NCBI RefSeq assembly: GCF_034190915.1
Contig: NW_026947489.1
Location: 63,984,001 to 64,048,000 of the forward strand
Reading direction: 5' to 3'
Source of the DNA: Cavia porcellus
Taxonomy: Eukaryota > Chordata > Mammalia > Rodentia > Caviidae
DNA length: 64,000 nt
The notes under the pieces: model-generated
Database searches by the model: none
What the model was told of the DNA's origin: nothing
What the model saw: only the letters and a program-made list of their open reading frames with translations
In this document: piece after piece, positions 27,133 to 39,145 of the stretch
How positions within the stretch are numbered: position 1 is the first letter of the stretch
Layout of the letters: each line of letters opens with the position of its first letter
Translations under genes and position numbers: made by a program

Positions 27133-30100
27133 CTGTAAGAGAATTAAGAACTAAATTTTATACTTGATAAACATTTTATATTCATATTACACAGAATCAT
27201 TCTTTAGAGCTGAAAGGAATTCTGGAGAGGACTAATCCTTACATTTTACAAGTGAAAAAATGGAGAAAGTATGACATTCAAAAAGACAAGAGAGGCTGAG
27301 GTAAAGTACATTTTTCAATCACTTTGGTATCCTGTCTGCCAGTTGAATTATTTTCCCCTTAACATAATCCTCTGCTATAATGAAGGTGATCATTACATAT
27401 ATCTAAAATGAACCAATAAAATTAATTAAAACATACTCTTCTGCATAAAAATGTAAGAGACAAGACTTGTCAATCTACCAAACACCTAATTGTGAATAAG
27501 TTACTAGTATGTACTGTACTCTGAATGGTGCCTTCTAAATATTGTAGCTTTTTTGCCATGTAACAAACATAAATGTGATTTAAGTCACAGTAAAGTGCTA
27601 TATTCTGTTTGCTTAAAAATGTAATTACCTGGCAAATGAGAAGAACTGGCTTCTGAAATTCAGCTTGACATATTGAACAAATATCATCCACATCCGAACA
27701 CTGTCTCTTGCTGGCAGCTACTCCATAACTCTATGAACATAAGTTACATTCAGCTATAAATTTCTTTCCTGTTTCTCAGATAGATACTTTGTACTTTTCA
27801 AATCTCTCTGGAACCCAGCATTTCAAAACTTTCCCATAGGACATAAGTTGTATAGAGGAACCACATGTGCAGACCCATACTTTGGTTACCTCAAGGTAAA
27901 ACCATTACATAATACATAAAAGGACTGTGGAAGACTTTTTTCCACTGGACTCCCAAATGATACAAGTACTTCAAATTCAACACATACAGCTTTAAAAAAC
28001 TATGCAATCTGAAATGTAACTAAGTATTACAAAATTTACATCCATATATGTTACTATCCAGGATTGCCAAACTGAACCCACTTATTACCTATGGCACTAA
28101 TTTATAGTCAATCCAAAATAAGACTAGTTAAATGTAGGCCATGTGAAGAGCTTGCTTTAGAAATCGGGATGTGACTAAATGATAGAACTCTTGCCTAACA
28201 TGTATGAGGCCTCTAGGTTCAATCCCAATACAGGATATAACCACAGAACTAAGGCATCTGTACTCCACACTGGACATTCATTCTAAGCCAACATCTATAG
28301 TATGATTCAGAAATTCAGCCTTCCTGTTTTGTCTTTGTCTGTTTTTTTTTCCCTTGGTACCAAGGATTGAACTCACGACCTGCGCACTTGCAAGGCAGAC
28401 GCTTATGCCACTGAACTAAATCCCAGCCCTTGTCTTTGCCTTCTTGAGGCAGAGAATTTCACTATGCAGTTCAGGCTGGCTTTGAACTCACTTTGTAGCT
28501 CAGACTGGCCTAGAACTCATAGCAGTCCTCCTGCTTCAGCTTCCTGAGCATTGGGGGTTACAGTCAATGCTCTACCATGCCCAGCCTAGGAATCTATTTT
28601 CTAAAAGGTCTCCAAGGTAAATTTCAGAACCAGTAAAGAGTCTTGATACTAATCAAAAAAAAATTTTTATTACCTCTTGTTATAATAAAAGCCAGAACAT
28701 TTAGTACAATGAAAGACTAATAAAGCAAAATTTACAAAGAAACTAATGGCAAGATGTCACTGGGATAGTGTAACTGGTATTAAAAAATGAACAGGGCTGG
28801 GGATTTAGCTCAGCGGCATAAGCGCCTGCCTTGAAAGTGTGTGGTCGTGAGTTTGATCCCTGGTACTGATAAAAAAGAAAGACCAAAAAAAAAAAAAAAA
28901 AAAAAAAAACAACCCTAAATGAACAAAGCCAGGCATGGTGGTGCATGCCTCTAATCCCAGCACTGAGGCTTAAGTACAAGGATCATTGCAAGTCTCAGAC
29001 CAATCTGGGCTACAGAGTGAGCTCAAGGCCAGCCTGAACTGCATAGTGAGACCCTGTCTCAAAAAGACAAAATAAATGAAAGAACAATAATGCAATTTTA
29101 AAAATTTTTTTGGTTTTTTGAGACAGGGTTTCACTATGTAGCTCAAGCTATCCTTGAGCCCACGTTGGCCTAGGCTAGCCTAAAATTTGTGATCCTCCTG
29201 CTTTAGCGTCCGAAGTGCTGGCACTACAGGCATAAGCCACCACATCTAGCTAATAATGCAGTTCACTAAATTTAGATGTGACAGCTAAAAACACTCAAGG
29301 AAATTCGAACAAATTAAAATGTTACAAAGTCATGGGAACAGATAAAGTATAACTTATCTCAACACGCATGAAGCTGATCTAAAATTCTTGTACTTATGTC
29401 TAGGGATAACAAAATCAAACCTCAAGGGATAAAAATGCTAAAAACTAGCCAGGTGTGGAGGCATGCACCTGTAATCCCAGTGCTTAAGAAAAGAGGCAGA
29501 GGAGGATTACTATCCGCTCAGGGCCAGCATGAACTGCAAAGCCAGATGCTGTCTCAACAACCACCCCAAAATTAAAGATTAAATTTCGAGACATTAAAAA
29601 TTTCAGAATTAGGTCAGGATATTGTTAGATGATCTTGATGCCACTGCTGTTCAGTAAAGTATCATTTAGCAGAGTATACTGCAGATACTTATGCTGACAA
29701 ACTTCTAAAACATCACTTGTCTGGTATTTCTCCCTTCAGATGAGCTTACCCTGATGGTGAATGCCATTTCCCTGGTAAAGTTAAAGAACTTGAATATGTG
29801 TTTGGGATATCTCAGGAAGTCTAGGGAATAAAAGTGTCAGTAACTGGTTTCTGAGAGCTTTTTTCTTTTCACAGTGTTCAATCAACTACCACTGAGCCCA
29901 GCCCACAGAGCATTTTTTCCAGGGTATTTCAAGCATAAACCTTAATAGATAAATTATAGTAAAATGAATGATGGTACTGAATTAATTTGAATAAGGCTAA
30001 ACTCTTTTGGATTTTATTGTATCTTCTCTAAATAGGATGTGTGTTAAAGTTTAGCAAAACTTATTTCTTAAAGAACAGGGCTGAGTCAGACATGGCCATG

Positions 30101-33100
30101 CATGTGTATAATCTTGGCATTCTGGGAGGCTGAGGCAGGAGGATCACAAAGTTTTAGCCAGGCCTGGTTAATTTAGCAGCATAGCAAGACCCTACCTCAA
30201 CAGGATGTTTAAAAAGGGCATGTGGTAAAGCTCAGTGTGAGGGCTCTGGATTCAATCCCTAGTACTACAGTAAAGAACACAGACAAAGAAAGGTGCCTGG
30301 CTGGTCAGTCTGGATCACCTGTAGGCCATATTATATATATTTTTTAATCTGTACAGGGGGATTGAACTCATGACCTCACACTTCCAAGGCAGGCGCTTAT
30401 GCCACTGAACTAAATCCCCAGCCCCAAGACAATACTTTTTTTTTATTTATTTATTTTGTCTTTTTCCTTTTTATCGGTACCGTTGATCAAACTCACAACT
30501 GCCTACTTGCAAGGCAGGCACTTATGCCCCAGCCCCTAAGACAATACTTTTTTAACATTGTATTATCAGGTCAACATTCTTGTAAATCCCCTGAAGCAAA
30601 TAACTGTTTAGGAATTTAATAGATTGCAAAGCTGAAGATCAAGCACTGAAATGTGTGATCACTTCTAGATACTGGAAATCTTTGAGGCTACTAGTGTATC
30701 AGCCTTTTGTATGATACCATTTCTTTGCAATTTATAAGTAATAGCAACAGAATCACATAGTAAGTTTATAATTGACACTGAAGTGTCTATTATTAAAATC
30801 CATGCTGTGGACTGATTTGTGCATAAAGAATTTGTGCATAAAGAATTAAGTAATGGAGAAACTGCTTCCAATACGAAAACTGCATGGGACATGATTTTTG
30901 GTGAGAGCTTTCCTCAAAAATAATAAATTACAGTGGAAGCATTTTCATATAAGCTACATAGTGAAAATATACAAACCATTTGTGGGTTTCAAAAAGAAAA
31001 AGGAATAAAAGTTCATTAAGTGCTTGTAAGAAATCGTTTAAAATGTCAAATGATTTGAAATAATAGGACACGTTCTAATACATAAAGTACTGCAGTAACT
31101 AGTGGGTAGCTTTAATGTGTAGCTTAAAAAACTGATGGAACTACTAAAACTCCTACATCATAGCCACAATGGCCAAAGTACTAGAAAATAATCTCAAAAG
31201 AAAAAGGTCACTTCATGGAATCCATACTTCTAAAACTACTAAACTAAAAAGTTATATTATACAGAAGGTAATTTTCTTCAGTTGATAAAAAATACTTACG
31301 GGTCGTGTAAAAAATATACGTAAAACCTGTCTGAAAGTTCTCAAATGTCCAAAAAAGTCCAAAAGCTGAAAGAGAAAACAACAGATAATTAGTCCAAAGA
31401 ACCCTATCTGCTATACCCAAAAACCAAAGAAGCTTTATAATGTCAAACTGTCATATTAGCATAATGTTCATTGTGTATCATACCAAATCACTTTATTCTA
31501 AATATATTTCAAGTCTAATTTTAGAATGTTGAATTTCCAGATTTGTGCCAACTCTTAACCAATTTAACTTAGCATTAACAATTTGATCAAGACAAACCTA
31601 TTCAAATACAAAGCAACTTTTTTGGATTCACTTGTTCTGAAAGTCCATGTATGGGGGCTGGGGATTTAGCTCAGCAGCATAAGCACCTGCCTAGCAAGCT
31701 CAAGGTTGTGAGTTCGATCGCAAGTACCAACAACAACAGCAAAAAATTCCGTGTATGGCAAATATTACTGTTGAGGATGGTTATGCTATACTCCACTTAC
31801 TTATTCCATCCTCCTTAATAATCCATGTTATGTGGCAATTCACCATATCCATGTTCTCTGTGGGGGGTACTGAGAATTGAACTCAGAGCTTCTGTACCAA
31901 GCTATAGCCTTAGCCCTTTTTTACTTTGATACAGAGTCTTGCTAGTTGCCTAGGCAGTGGCAAAATGTGTGACACTCCTACCTCAGCCCCCCAGAATGCT
32001 GGGATTACAACCATGTGCCACACCTGGCTCTTTTTGAGGACAGGGTCTTTGTTGACTAAGTTGGCCTTGAACTCACAATCACCTCAGTCCCTCAAATAGT
32101 TCAGACTATAGGCACATGTCATCATATCTAGCTCTCCATATTAAAACAGATATAGAACATGCTGTTACTTCAAAGTAAATACAAACATAACTTTAAATCA
32201 GTTAAGGAGCCAGGCATGGTGGTGCCTGGGGCAGGATTACAAGTTCAAGGTTGGCCTGGGCAATTAATTTAGTGAGACCCTGGCCCAAAATAAAGAGTTG
32301 GGCATGATAGAGCACTTATGTAGCACGTCCATGGTCATAAGTTCAATCTCCAGTAACACAAAAAAGGGTAGGGGGACCGTTAAGAGAGGCTGAATTAGTC
32401 GTATGTAAAATCAATAACCATTACATGAATCATGACACAGTGACAAGATATACAGTATCACTTACTTTTAGTATGAGGTAGAGTAAAGCCAGCAATATCC
32501 CAAGACTCCACCTAGTTACATTACCCAACTCCCCGTAGCTTATCAGGTAACGAAACCAAACTGGTGTGGGAACAAAAGTTCGGTAATACTGACATAATTC
32601 TTCTAAAAGCATATACCAGTAACCCTAAAAAGAAAGGAAAAAGAAAACAAATATAATTACTGAAGCTATTAAGGGTATAGCACAAATAATATTACACTGA
32701 GAACATTGTGAGTATATGATACTGTAATATAAATAATAATTATTCATAATTAGAACCATTTTATCCTATTCCTCACATATTAATCACTGTATTGTTTCAA
32801 GTTATTTCAAGAATGACACAATGAAAATTTTTTTATATACTACAAACTTACAGGTTTTTGCTGAGTGTGAAAGTTTAAAGTTTTTGAGTATCAGAACCCA
32901 CTGAACAACTGTATGTAGTCTACAATCAACTGCTAAAGCCATGGAGAAGTATGAATCTAGTCTTTTCTCAATATATGAGGATTGATTTTTTTATCAGAAT
33001 GAAGCAAATGTAATTGATTTTATCCAAATAGCTTAATATTTTAGTTCAAGTTCTTGAGCAAATTGTTTCAGGCTGGATATGAAAGTAAAATTATGTTATT

Positions 33101-36100
33101 CAGCAGACTACAAAACTATACAATTACATTTAAACAAAAATTAAGTAGCATAATGTGCTTTGTTAACATCTTCCAAATATAGTATTCAGTTAGTTTCTTA
33201 CCTTTGATTTAAAAGGCATGATAAAAGAAGGCACCAATAAAATAAGGCATTTTAAGCCCATGAAGAGGAATTTCAGAATGAAGTCTGTAATTCCAACAAT
33301 CCAAAGTACTTCCCAGAAGCTCAAATGATCCAATGTAGGATTCAAGAAAATTAAGCTATCAAGAGAAACACATCAAAATTTACCACAGCAATTTAAAAAG
33401 GTAAAGTGTTGATAAGGATTTTAAATTTGCTACAAATATTTTACTTTTATATGTATATATGAATTTAGCAAAATAATGGCAAAGCTCTGATAAATAGCAT
33501 CATTTTGTTCCTCTCAAAAGGGCTTTTCTTCCTCTGCCATGCTAGTGATCCAACCCATGCATTCCAGGTAAGTGCTCTACCACTTAACAGGACTTTTAAA
33601 AATGTCTGCATTTCAAATCTCCTTTCATAAAGAAAAAGAACTCTGGTAGCCTAGCACCAGAGCTGCCTGCCTAGCATGAACAAGGCCCAAGGTTCAGTCA
33701 TCCCAAGTATGAGGAGGTGGGGTGGCAGAAGTCTCCCTAGTTTACCATGGTTAACACCTTCCTGACCTATAAACTAAAAATCTAATACTGTACTAGACAT
33801 TTGCCATTGTTTCCTTAACCAAACTGTCAGAATCCCATCTCTTCTTCCCACTGATCAAGATCACTACATCCCCATGTATTGCTAAATCTGATTTTTTTTT
33901 TTTGTCTTCTTCATTTTTATTGTTACCGCAGATTGAACTCATGACCACCTGCTTGCAAGGCAGGTGCTTATGCCGCTGAGCTAAATCCCCAGCCCCTGTA
34001 TTGCTAAATCTGAAGGCCACTTCTCTTTTTCTACTTTTCTGAATTATCGTTGTACTTTTTTTGCTATTTGAGGTCAAAGGGCCTAACACCTGCTAGCCAA
34101 GTGCTCTAACATTGAGCTATACCCCCAAATCATTCTCTAACCTCTTAACACCATTCCCTCATAGCTGTTCTCATATGTGACTAATGATTTCTTTTTTGCT
34201 GTTCTCCCTGTGTCATATCTAGGATTGAACCTATTCTACTTTTTTCCTTGGCTAGTTTGTCCAATCTTGTAACTTTCAAATATTAATCACTTATCAAAAC
34301 CCGTAGCACTCATGTCTACTGTGGGTTTATGACACCTAAGACCACTTTTTAAGAATTCTACTATGGCCTCTCAACACTGAATCTAGTCAAACAAAATGGA
34401 TTTCAAAACCAGTTCCTTTCCCCAACCCAGTAAAAATAATAGTTGCATGGCCTAGAAACCTAGAAGTTTTGTTTGTTTGATTGTTCCAGTACTAGCAGCT
34501 GAACCCAGGGCCTTCACAGAGCTACATCCGCATCTTTTGGTTTTTTTCCTTTTTTGGAGACAGGGTTTCACTAAGTTGCTGAGGTTGGGCTCAAACTTGT
34601 GATTCTCCTGCCTCAGCCTCCAAGAGTACTAGAAATACAAGTTATGTGCCACCAAACCTAGATTCACAGATCATTATTATTTTTTTTGTACTGGGGATTA
34701 AACTCATGACCTCACCCTTACCAGGCAGGTGCTTACACCACTGAGCTAAGTCCCGGCCCCCATTCTTATTTTTCTTACCTGTCCAACCTAATTCAATCCG
34801 AGTCTACTGGCTCTGCCTATAAATTCTATCCTAGATTTGTCTGTATCCTCAGTTCCACTAAAATAAAGACTTATTATCTGATTAAAACTGAAAATTCAGG
34901 CTAGTACCACCCCAATCTGAGAATTTACCACCTACTCTTTTAATAAGCTTTATGTCTAGAAACAATGACTAACAATAATCACTTAATGATACTTAAATGA
35001 TTAAACAAAAACTCAATAATCAAATAATTATTTATTGAGCACCTGGTGTGTGCAGAGGCATTAAGGACACAATTTCAAGTCTCTTAAAGCTCTCAATCAT
35101 GAAGAGACAGGTAAACATTTAGTTATATTACAGTAAGTATTAGATGCTATAAGATACAAGCAAAGTGCTATGGAATACGACTATATAAAAAATACGTACT
35201 TGAAACTGTAATTTACCTGTAATAAAGTGACTGAGAATGAAAGGTATAGTATAAAAGAATAGAAGATCCTGCCAAGAATACCAGCAACCAAGCACAATGA
35301 ATCTTTGAGGACCTTTCCTGTAAAACAAGCAATTTTATAATCCATTACTTTGAATTATGCCAGAATTTCAAACATGTATTAAACTTGTAGACTAATTTAA
35401 TTAGAATGTTTTTCTAGATTAATCTTAATAAAAATACAGAATGTTAAGTTATAATCATCACCAATCGTTCTTTTATCTTCAATGAACATGTTACTCATAT
35501 TTAAAAAATTATAAAAATACACGTTTTCTCGTGGTTAAGTAAAATCTTACCTGTATTTTTATTTATTTATTTTTTTAAGCGGTACCTGGGATTGAACTCA
35601 CAACCGCCTGCTTGCAAGGCAGGTACTTAAACCACTGAGCTAAATCCCAAGCCCCTTTACTTGTATTTTTAAAGAAGCCAATTTACAAGTGGACATAAAG
35701 GACCCACCCATAGTAGCCTTTACCTTTCAGCTCCCTTTTTTGTACTTCCACAAAATGAGAATTACAAAAATTATAAGAGTTTAACAATTTATTTAGAAAA
35801 AAAATTTGTGTGTGTGGTAAACTCAGAGCCTTGCACATACCTGGCAGTTGCTTTACCACTGAGCTACTGCTCCAGGGCCTTTTATTTGGGACACAGATTC
35901 TCATGAAGTTGCAGGCTATTTTCAAACTTGTAACCCTCTTGCCTTGGCCTCTCATACCTGGGATTGCAGGTATGTGCTACTGTACCTGCTTTGAAAGTCG
36001 TTATACATTTTATAAGTAGAGCATCCTAATACAAAAACTAGAAATCTCTAATGCTTCCAAATCCAAAATTATTTGAGGACTGACCTGAAGCCCCAAGTGG

Positions 36101-39100
36101 GAAATTCAAAACTTGTTGGATTGAAAACACAGGCATCCTAAAAACATGTATAAAACTACTTTTGGGCTATGTGTATGACGTATGTAAAAAAATACACGTG
36201 AATTCTGTGTTTAGATTTAGATCCCATCCCCAAGATATCTCATCATGTATATCCAAATACCCCAAAATCTTAAAAATTCTTTAACAGTTCTGGTATCAAG
36301 CATTTCAGACGAAGTAACCAACCTGTACTAGTTTTAAGTGAATTAAATTGCTTTATTTTGATAGATTCTACTATAAATGTCTAGATCAGAATGCATGAAT
36401 CTTTAATGAAGAGTTAGTACTTTAAAGAAGGCTCAAGATAAAATTTTATAACTTTTCCTAGTTTTCCAGTGATTTGTGTGACTAGGACTCATATATTATA
36501 GAAAAACTCCTTGAGTTTAATTTTCTTTAAGAGAAACTTATAAACGGTACAATACTCAATTATTTCATACCACCTTTATTTACATATTTAAAACTTTATA
36601 ATGCATTAACTATAGTTTTAAAAGAGATTCTATCGCCTATTATGTTCAGATTAATTCAGGAAACAGAAAGGCATTTGGCATTTGCCAAGAATATCAAATA
36701 GTGTGGTCTAAGCCTTTTTAAAAAATTTTGTTGTTTTGGTCCTGGGGATCAAACTGAGAACCTTGTGCTACCAAGCAGTCACTTGTGCAGCTGAGCTATG
36801 CCCTGGGCCCAAAGCCTTTTAATCCTTCTACTTTGTTTGATACTGGGAATTGAACTCAGGGAATCAAACTCAGGGCCTCGAGCTTGCCAGGTAAGCACTG
36901 TGCCACTAAGCTACATTCCCAAGCCCCCTTCTACCTTTTCTTTAGGAACCAAACATACAAAGAAAATACAGAAATTCTCTTCAGCATTAGGTCAAAAAGT
37001 TTACCACAAGTCATCTAAGTAACAAAATCAAATGTATCAGGAATATTAAAACATTCTATTCTTATTTCTCTCAAGTTAATGTTCTATTTCAGTATTATTT
37101 TTCTATAATTTTATACCAAGAAAGTTATAATTTTTTTAGTTTTTTATACTTACTCTTAGAAAAACCTGATTTACAATGCTTTTGTTTGCATACATAAAAG
37201 TTGTTAGCAGCCCAATTCCAAGAGAAATCCCTGTTAGAAAATAAGGTTAGGTTAATTGAAAGAAAAAACCCAAAGGACGACATAAACTAATAACATGAAT
37301 TAAAAGGAAACAAATTTTAAAAAGCCAACAGAAAGCTGAAATGCGTAAGTTAGATTACCAATAATGAAAGAAAATTAACTGCATTTAGCAGTTAAACAAG
37401 TCAATGCCTTATTATGCCCTACCTGTTAAATGCTGCATAAAAAGTTTGACACTCAAAATCAGAATATATGGAAGGCATTTTTGCAGCCACTTGAGAAGAT
37501 AGCGAAATTCTGAGAAGGAGCTGCTTCCATGTTCTCCAGATTCTGTGGCAGTGTCATCAGGCTGCCTTGCTTCACTGTGGGAGTGACTCCGGAAACGACT
37601 GTGTACACATCCATGAGTACAGCTGTGGACACTGGACCTTGTATTTCTGGAACTTGGATTTTCAACATATTCTTTAGGTATGGCATTTATCTGGATATGA
37701 ACATCACCAGAATGAAGACAAGATCCTTCTCCAGTTAGTCTTGCTGCATGGATACACTGGGAGGTTGATGCATCCTCACCACCTACAGTTCCTGAAGAAC
37801 TGTGCAGTTGGTTACAGTTGGCTTGCATGGCCCTTGAGTATTTTTTCTTTGATCTAGATTTCTTTGCTTTAGGGGTTTGTCTCCTAAAAAATAAAAGCAG
37901 AAGATACTCCAAGTGAACAGTTAAGTGTAGACAGTACATTGCTTACTCAGTGTCTTTTATTTATTAAAGGAATGGCCAATAGTCATACCAGATGAATTTT
38001 CGGGTCATCTATCAGGGTACATTTGGTACCAAAAAACACGTAGTTTCACTCGGTGCTTCCACTTCTCAGTGCCACAAAGCATTAACAAAACAGTCATAAA
38101 GTATGGGTCCCAGCAGATGCTAATAAGAATACTGCTATTCATAATGAATACTTTGGTACCTTTTCTCTGCACACAACTGAAGCAGTTTCATCTCTGACAT
38201 AAGATTCCTACATCAAAGAAGTTTCATAAGGGACAGTGAGTCAGTATTTTGTAATGCTTGGAAAGACTAGGAAGAAAAAAGTAATTACATCTCAATGCCT
38301 TATTATCCCAGGAAACAAACATTTCACCTACAAATTCGCTTTATGCTGAAACAGCTTCCCCAACGCTAATAAGAGCTCAAATAATTAATGGTGCTACCAA
38401 GAATACTGAGTACTTCCCCTTCCCAAAGAAAGTTACCTAAACACTTTTAAAATCGGGATATTTTGGAGGAGTCACCATGTAATTGTTAGGTGACGTGTCA
38501 GTCTGAATACAGATAGTGACAGTTAAAGACGGTTAAAAATGTCTCCCTCAGTGGCTTGGGCTCCAGGGGAAGGGGGTGTCAGAAAGGAGGCCGTGGGCAG
38601 GGAAAGCTCCCTAGGCGATCCAGCACGGGTCTCCTAGGACGCGGACGCCAGAGGTGGAACCCGGCAGACGAAACGCAGCGCCCATCGCAGCTGCCGAGCT
38701 CGTCGCGTTTCCGGGAAGACGCCAGCGGGATCGCCAGGTACCTTCGGGTCGCTCTACTTCACACCAGGTTTACCTAAGCGCAGTTACACGGGGGCTGTTT
38801 GGGGAGCAGTTCGGTTCGCTGACGGCTTCCGCTGAGCCGCCCAAGCCACAGTGCTATGTATTTTCTCAAGTCTCTGAAGAGCGACTTTGGTAGGACATTT
38901 TGTGCCTTTCTATAAATAAAAACACAGAACCCTTCCACTTTCCTCCACGCACAGACAGGAAAAACGAGGAATAGGAACGAAGTAACGAAAACAGCAACTC
39001 TTCCGGAATCCCCGACAGCGCTCCACCCACGCCCGAGCCCGCAGCACCCCTGCTGGTCTCCCGAGCCCTCCGCCGCGGCCCCTGCCGCCGCCCGCCTCCC

Positions 39101-39145
39101 TAAGCCTGACCTCTCATGACCGGGAACGGACGGAGGCTTCGGCAT
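26998..39145 (-). CDS. RNFT1: RNFT1, RING finger and transmembrane domain protein 1, complete coding sequence
   Basis: An ER membrane E3 ubiquitin ligase reported to act in ER-associated degradation. Nine coding exons on the minus strand (39145-39111, 37883-37423, 37230-37154, 35317-35217, 33355-33202, 32624-32466, 31365-31300, 27730-27629, 27132-26998) join in phase to 1290 nt, 429 residues plus stop; human is about 435. Residues 12-150 are hydrophilic and Ser/His-rich. About five to six hydrophobic segments lie between about 150 and 345. A C-terminal C3HC4 RING has ligands C369, C372, C384, H386, C389, C392, C403 and C406. The ATG at 39,145 aligns with the human start region but has a poor Kozak context. 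An in-frame ATG at 37,828 (residue 31) would give 399 residues, close to the mouse length. All junctions are GT/AG and there is no internal stop. Confidence 0.96.
27629..27730 (-). CDS. RNFT1: RNFT1 exon 8 (start of RING)
   Basis: Thirty-four codons, SYGVAASKRQCSDVDDICSI then CQAEFQKPVLLICQ, with the first three RING cysteines. The donor is GTAATT. Confidence 0.97.
28163..28429. repeat. ID SINEs
   Basis: 28,163-28,231 is an old forward ID-like element (TAGGTTCAATCCCAATAC). 28,343-28,429 is a reversed ID (TTGGTACCAAGGATTGAAC). Confidence 0.75.
28430..28586 (-). repeat. B1 SINE
   Basis: Reversed B1: CACTATGCAGTTCAGGCTGG, GAACTCACTTTGTAGCTCAG, ending CATGCCCAGCC. Confidence 0.87.
28795..28908 (+). 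repeat. Young ID SINE with target duplication
   Basis: GGGGCTGGGGATTTAGCTCA start, GTGAGTTTGATCCCTGG box B and a long A tail. AAATGAACA lies on both sides. Confidence 0.92.
28927..29251. repeat. Opposed B1 SINEs
   Basis: Forward B1 at 28,927-29,072 (GCCAGGCATGGTGGTGCATG) and reversed B1 at 29,107-29,251 (TTTTTTGAGACAGGGTTTC). Confidence 0.88.
29447..29556 (+). repeat. B1 SINE
   Basis: AGCCAGGTGTGGAGGCATGC, CACCTGTAATCCCAGTGCTT, GATGCTGTCTC: a diverged forward B1. Confidence 0.78.
30079..30275 (+). repeat. B1-ID dimeric SINE
   Basis: B1 half (TTCTGGGAGGCTGAGGCAGG) followed by an ID half (GTGGTAAAGCTCAGTGTGAG, GGATTCAATCCCTAGTAC). Confidence 0.75.
30337..30536 (-). repeat. Two reversed ID SINEs
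   Basis: 30,337-30,424 and 30,435-30,536 (CCTTTTTATCGGTACCGTTG). The second is flanked by AAGACAATACTTTTTT on both sides, so it inserted right beside the first. Its box A end lost the CTGAGCTAAAT segment. Confidence 0.88.
31300..31365 (-). CDS. RNFT1: RNFT1 exon 7
   Basis: Twenty-two codons, LLDFFGHLRTFRQVLRIFFT then RP, the link between the last membrane segment and the RING. The donor is GTAAGT. Confidence 0.96.
31652..31746 (+). repeat. ID SINE with target duplication
   Basis: GGGGGCTGGGGATTTAGCTC, GTGAGTTCGATCGCAAGTAC and a CAA-rich tail. It is flanked by TCCATGTATGG and TCCGTGTATGG. Confidence 0.9.
31859..32133 (-). repeat. Old ID-like and B1 remnants
   Basis: Reversed ID-like at 31,859-31,916, then two diverged reversed B1 pieces at 31,917-32,030 and 32,031-32,133. 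Confidence 0.68.
32208..32360 (+). repeat. B1-ID dimeric SINE
   Basis: Shortened B1 half (GAGCCAGGCATGGTGGTGCC to GTGAGACCCTGGCCC) with an ID-like right half (ATAAGTTCAATCTCCAGTAA). Confidence 0.7.
32466..32624 (-). CDS. RNFT1: RNFT1 exon 6
   Basis: Fifty-three codons, GYWYMLLEELCQYYRTFVPT to ISYGELGNVTRWS, ending in the hydrophobic segment LGILLALLYLILK. The acceptor is CTTTTTAG and the donor is GTAAGT. Confidence 0.97.
32625..33201 (-). other. RNFT1: RNFT1 intron 5
   Basis: AT-rich intron sequence with no recognised repeat, RNA or ORF. Confidence 0.8.
33202..33355 (-). CDS. RNFT1: RNFT1 exon 5
   Basis: Completes a serine codon, then LIFLNPTLDHLSFWEVLWIV, GITDFILKFLFMGLK and CLILLVPSFIMPFKSK. 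It carries two membrane segments. The donor is GTAAGA. Confidence 0.97.
33891..33995 (-). repeat. Young ID SINE with long target duplication
   Basis: Reversed ID (ATTGTTACCGCAGATTGAAC, GCCGCTGAGCTAAATCCCCA) between two copies of TGTATTGCTAAATCTGA. Confidence 0.93.
34536..34761 (-). repeat. B1 and ID SINEs
   Basis: Reversed B1 at 34,536-34,665 (TTGGAGACAGGGTTTCACTA) and reversed ID at 34,679-34,761 (TGTACTGGGGATTAAACTCA). Confidence 0.83.
35217..35317 (-). CDS. RNFT1: RNFT1 exon 4
   Basis: Encodes ERSSKIHCAWLLVFLAGSSI and LLYYTFHSQSLYY plus two bases of a serine codon. It carries one membrane segment. The acceptor is TTTTACAG and the donor is GTAAAT. Confidence 0.97.
35562..35655 (-). repeat. 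Young ID SINE with target duplication
   Basis: GCGGTACCTGGGATTGAACT, CGCCTGCTTGCAAGGCAGG. Flanked by TTACCTGTATTTTT and TTACTTGTATTTTT. Confidence 0.9.
35798..35990 (-). repeat. Reversed B1-ID dimeric SINE
   Basis: Reading the plus strand, an ID-like half (GCCTTGCACATACCTGGCAG, CCACTGAGCTACTGCTCC) precedes a B1-like half (TGGGACACAGATTCTCATGA to TACTGTACCTGCT). Confidence 0.7.
37154..37230 (-). CDS. RNFT1: RNFT1 exon 3
   Basis: Completes a glycine codon, then ISLGIGLLTTFMYANKSIVN and QVFLR. It carries a membrane segment. The acceptor is CTAACAG and the donor is GTAAGT. Confidence 0.97.
37423..37883 (-). CDS. RNFT1: RNFT1 exon 2
   Basis: The largest exon, 461 nt, residues 12-165. It has a basic start (RRQTPKAKKSRSKKKYSRAM), a Ser/His/Cys-rich hydrophilic region (GCVHSRFRSHSHSEARQPDD), then WLQKCLPYILILSVKLFM entering the first membrane segment. 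An in-frame ATG at 37,828-37,826 in a fair Kozak context is a likely alternative start. The donor is GTAGGG. Confidence 0.97.
37884..39110 (-). other. RNFT1: RNFT1 intron 1
   Basis: Unique sequence with no SINE. It becomes strongly GC- and CpG-rich from about 38.55 kb towards exon 1. Confidence 0.85.

Larger units (their letters stand above)
27731..31299 (-). other. RNFT1: RNFT1 intron 7
   Basis: Unique AT-rich stretches at 27.75-28.15 kb, 29.58-30.07 kb and 30.54-31.29 kb. Between them are SINEs, listed separately. A 15-bp unit TTGTGCATAAAGAAT occurs twice in tandem at about 30,817-30,846. Confidence 0.8.
33356..35216 (-). other. RNFT1: RNFT1 intron 4
   Basis: SINE-bearing intron. Listed separately are the ID at 33,891 and the B1 and ID at 34,536-34,761. 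Weak ID-like scraps lie at 33,520-33,590, 33,640-33,710, 34,059-34,130 and 34,480-34,535. A mammalian-wide repeat piece lies at 35,020-35,170 (TTTATTGAGCACCTGGTGTG). Confidence 0.75.
35318..37153 (-). other. RNFT1: RNFT1 intron 3
   Basis: Contains the young ID at 35,562, the reversed B1-ID dimer at 35,798, and two old reversed ID-like elements at 36,725-36,810 and 36,830-36,926. The remaining 36.0-36.7 kb is AT-rich with no recognised content. Confidence 0.78.
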
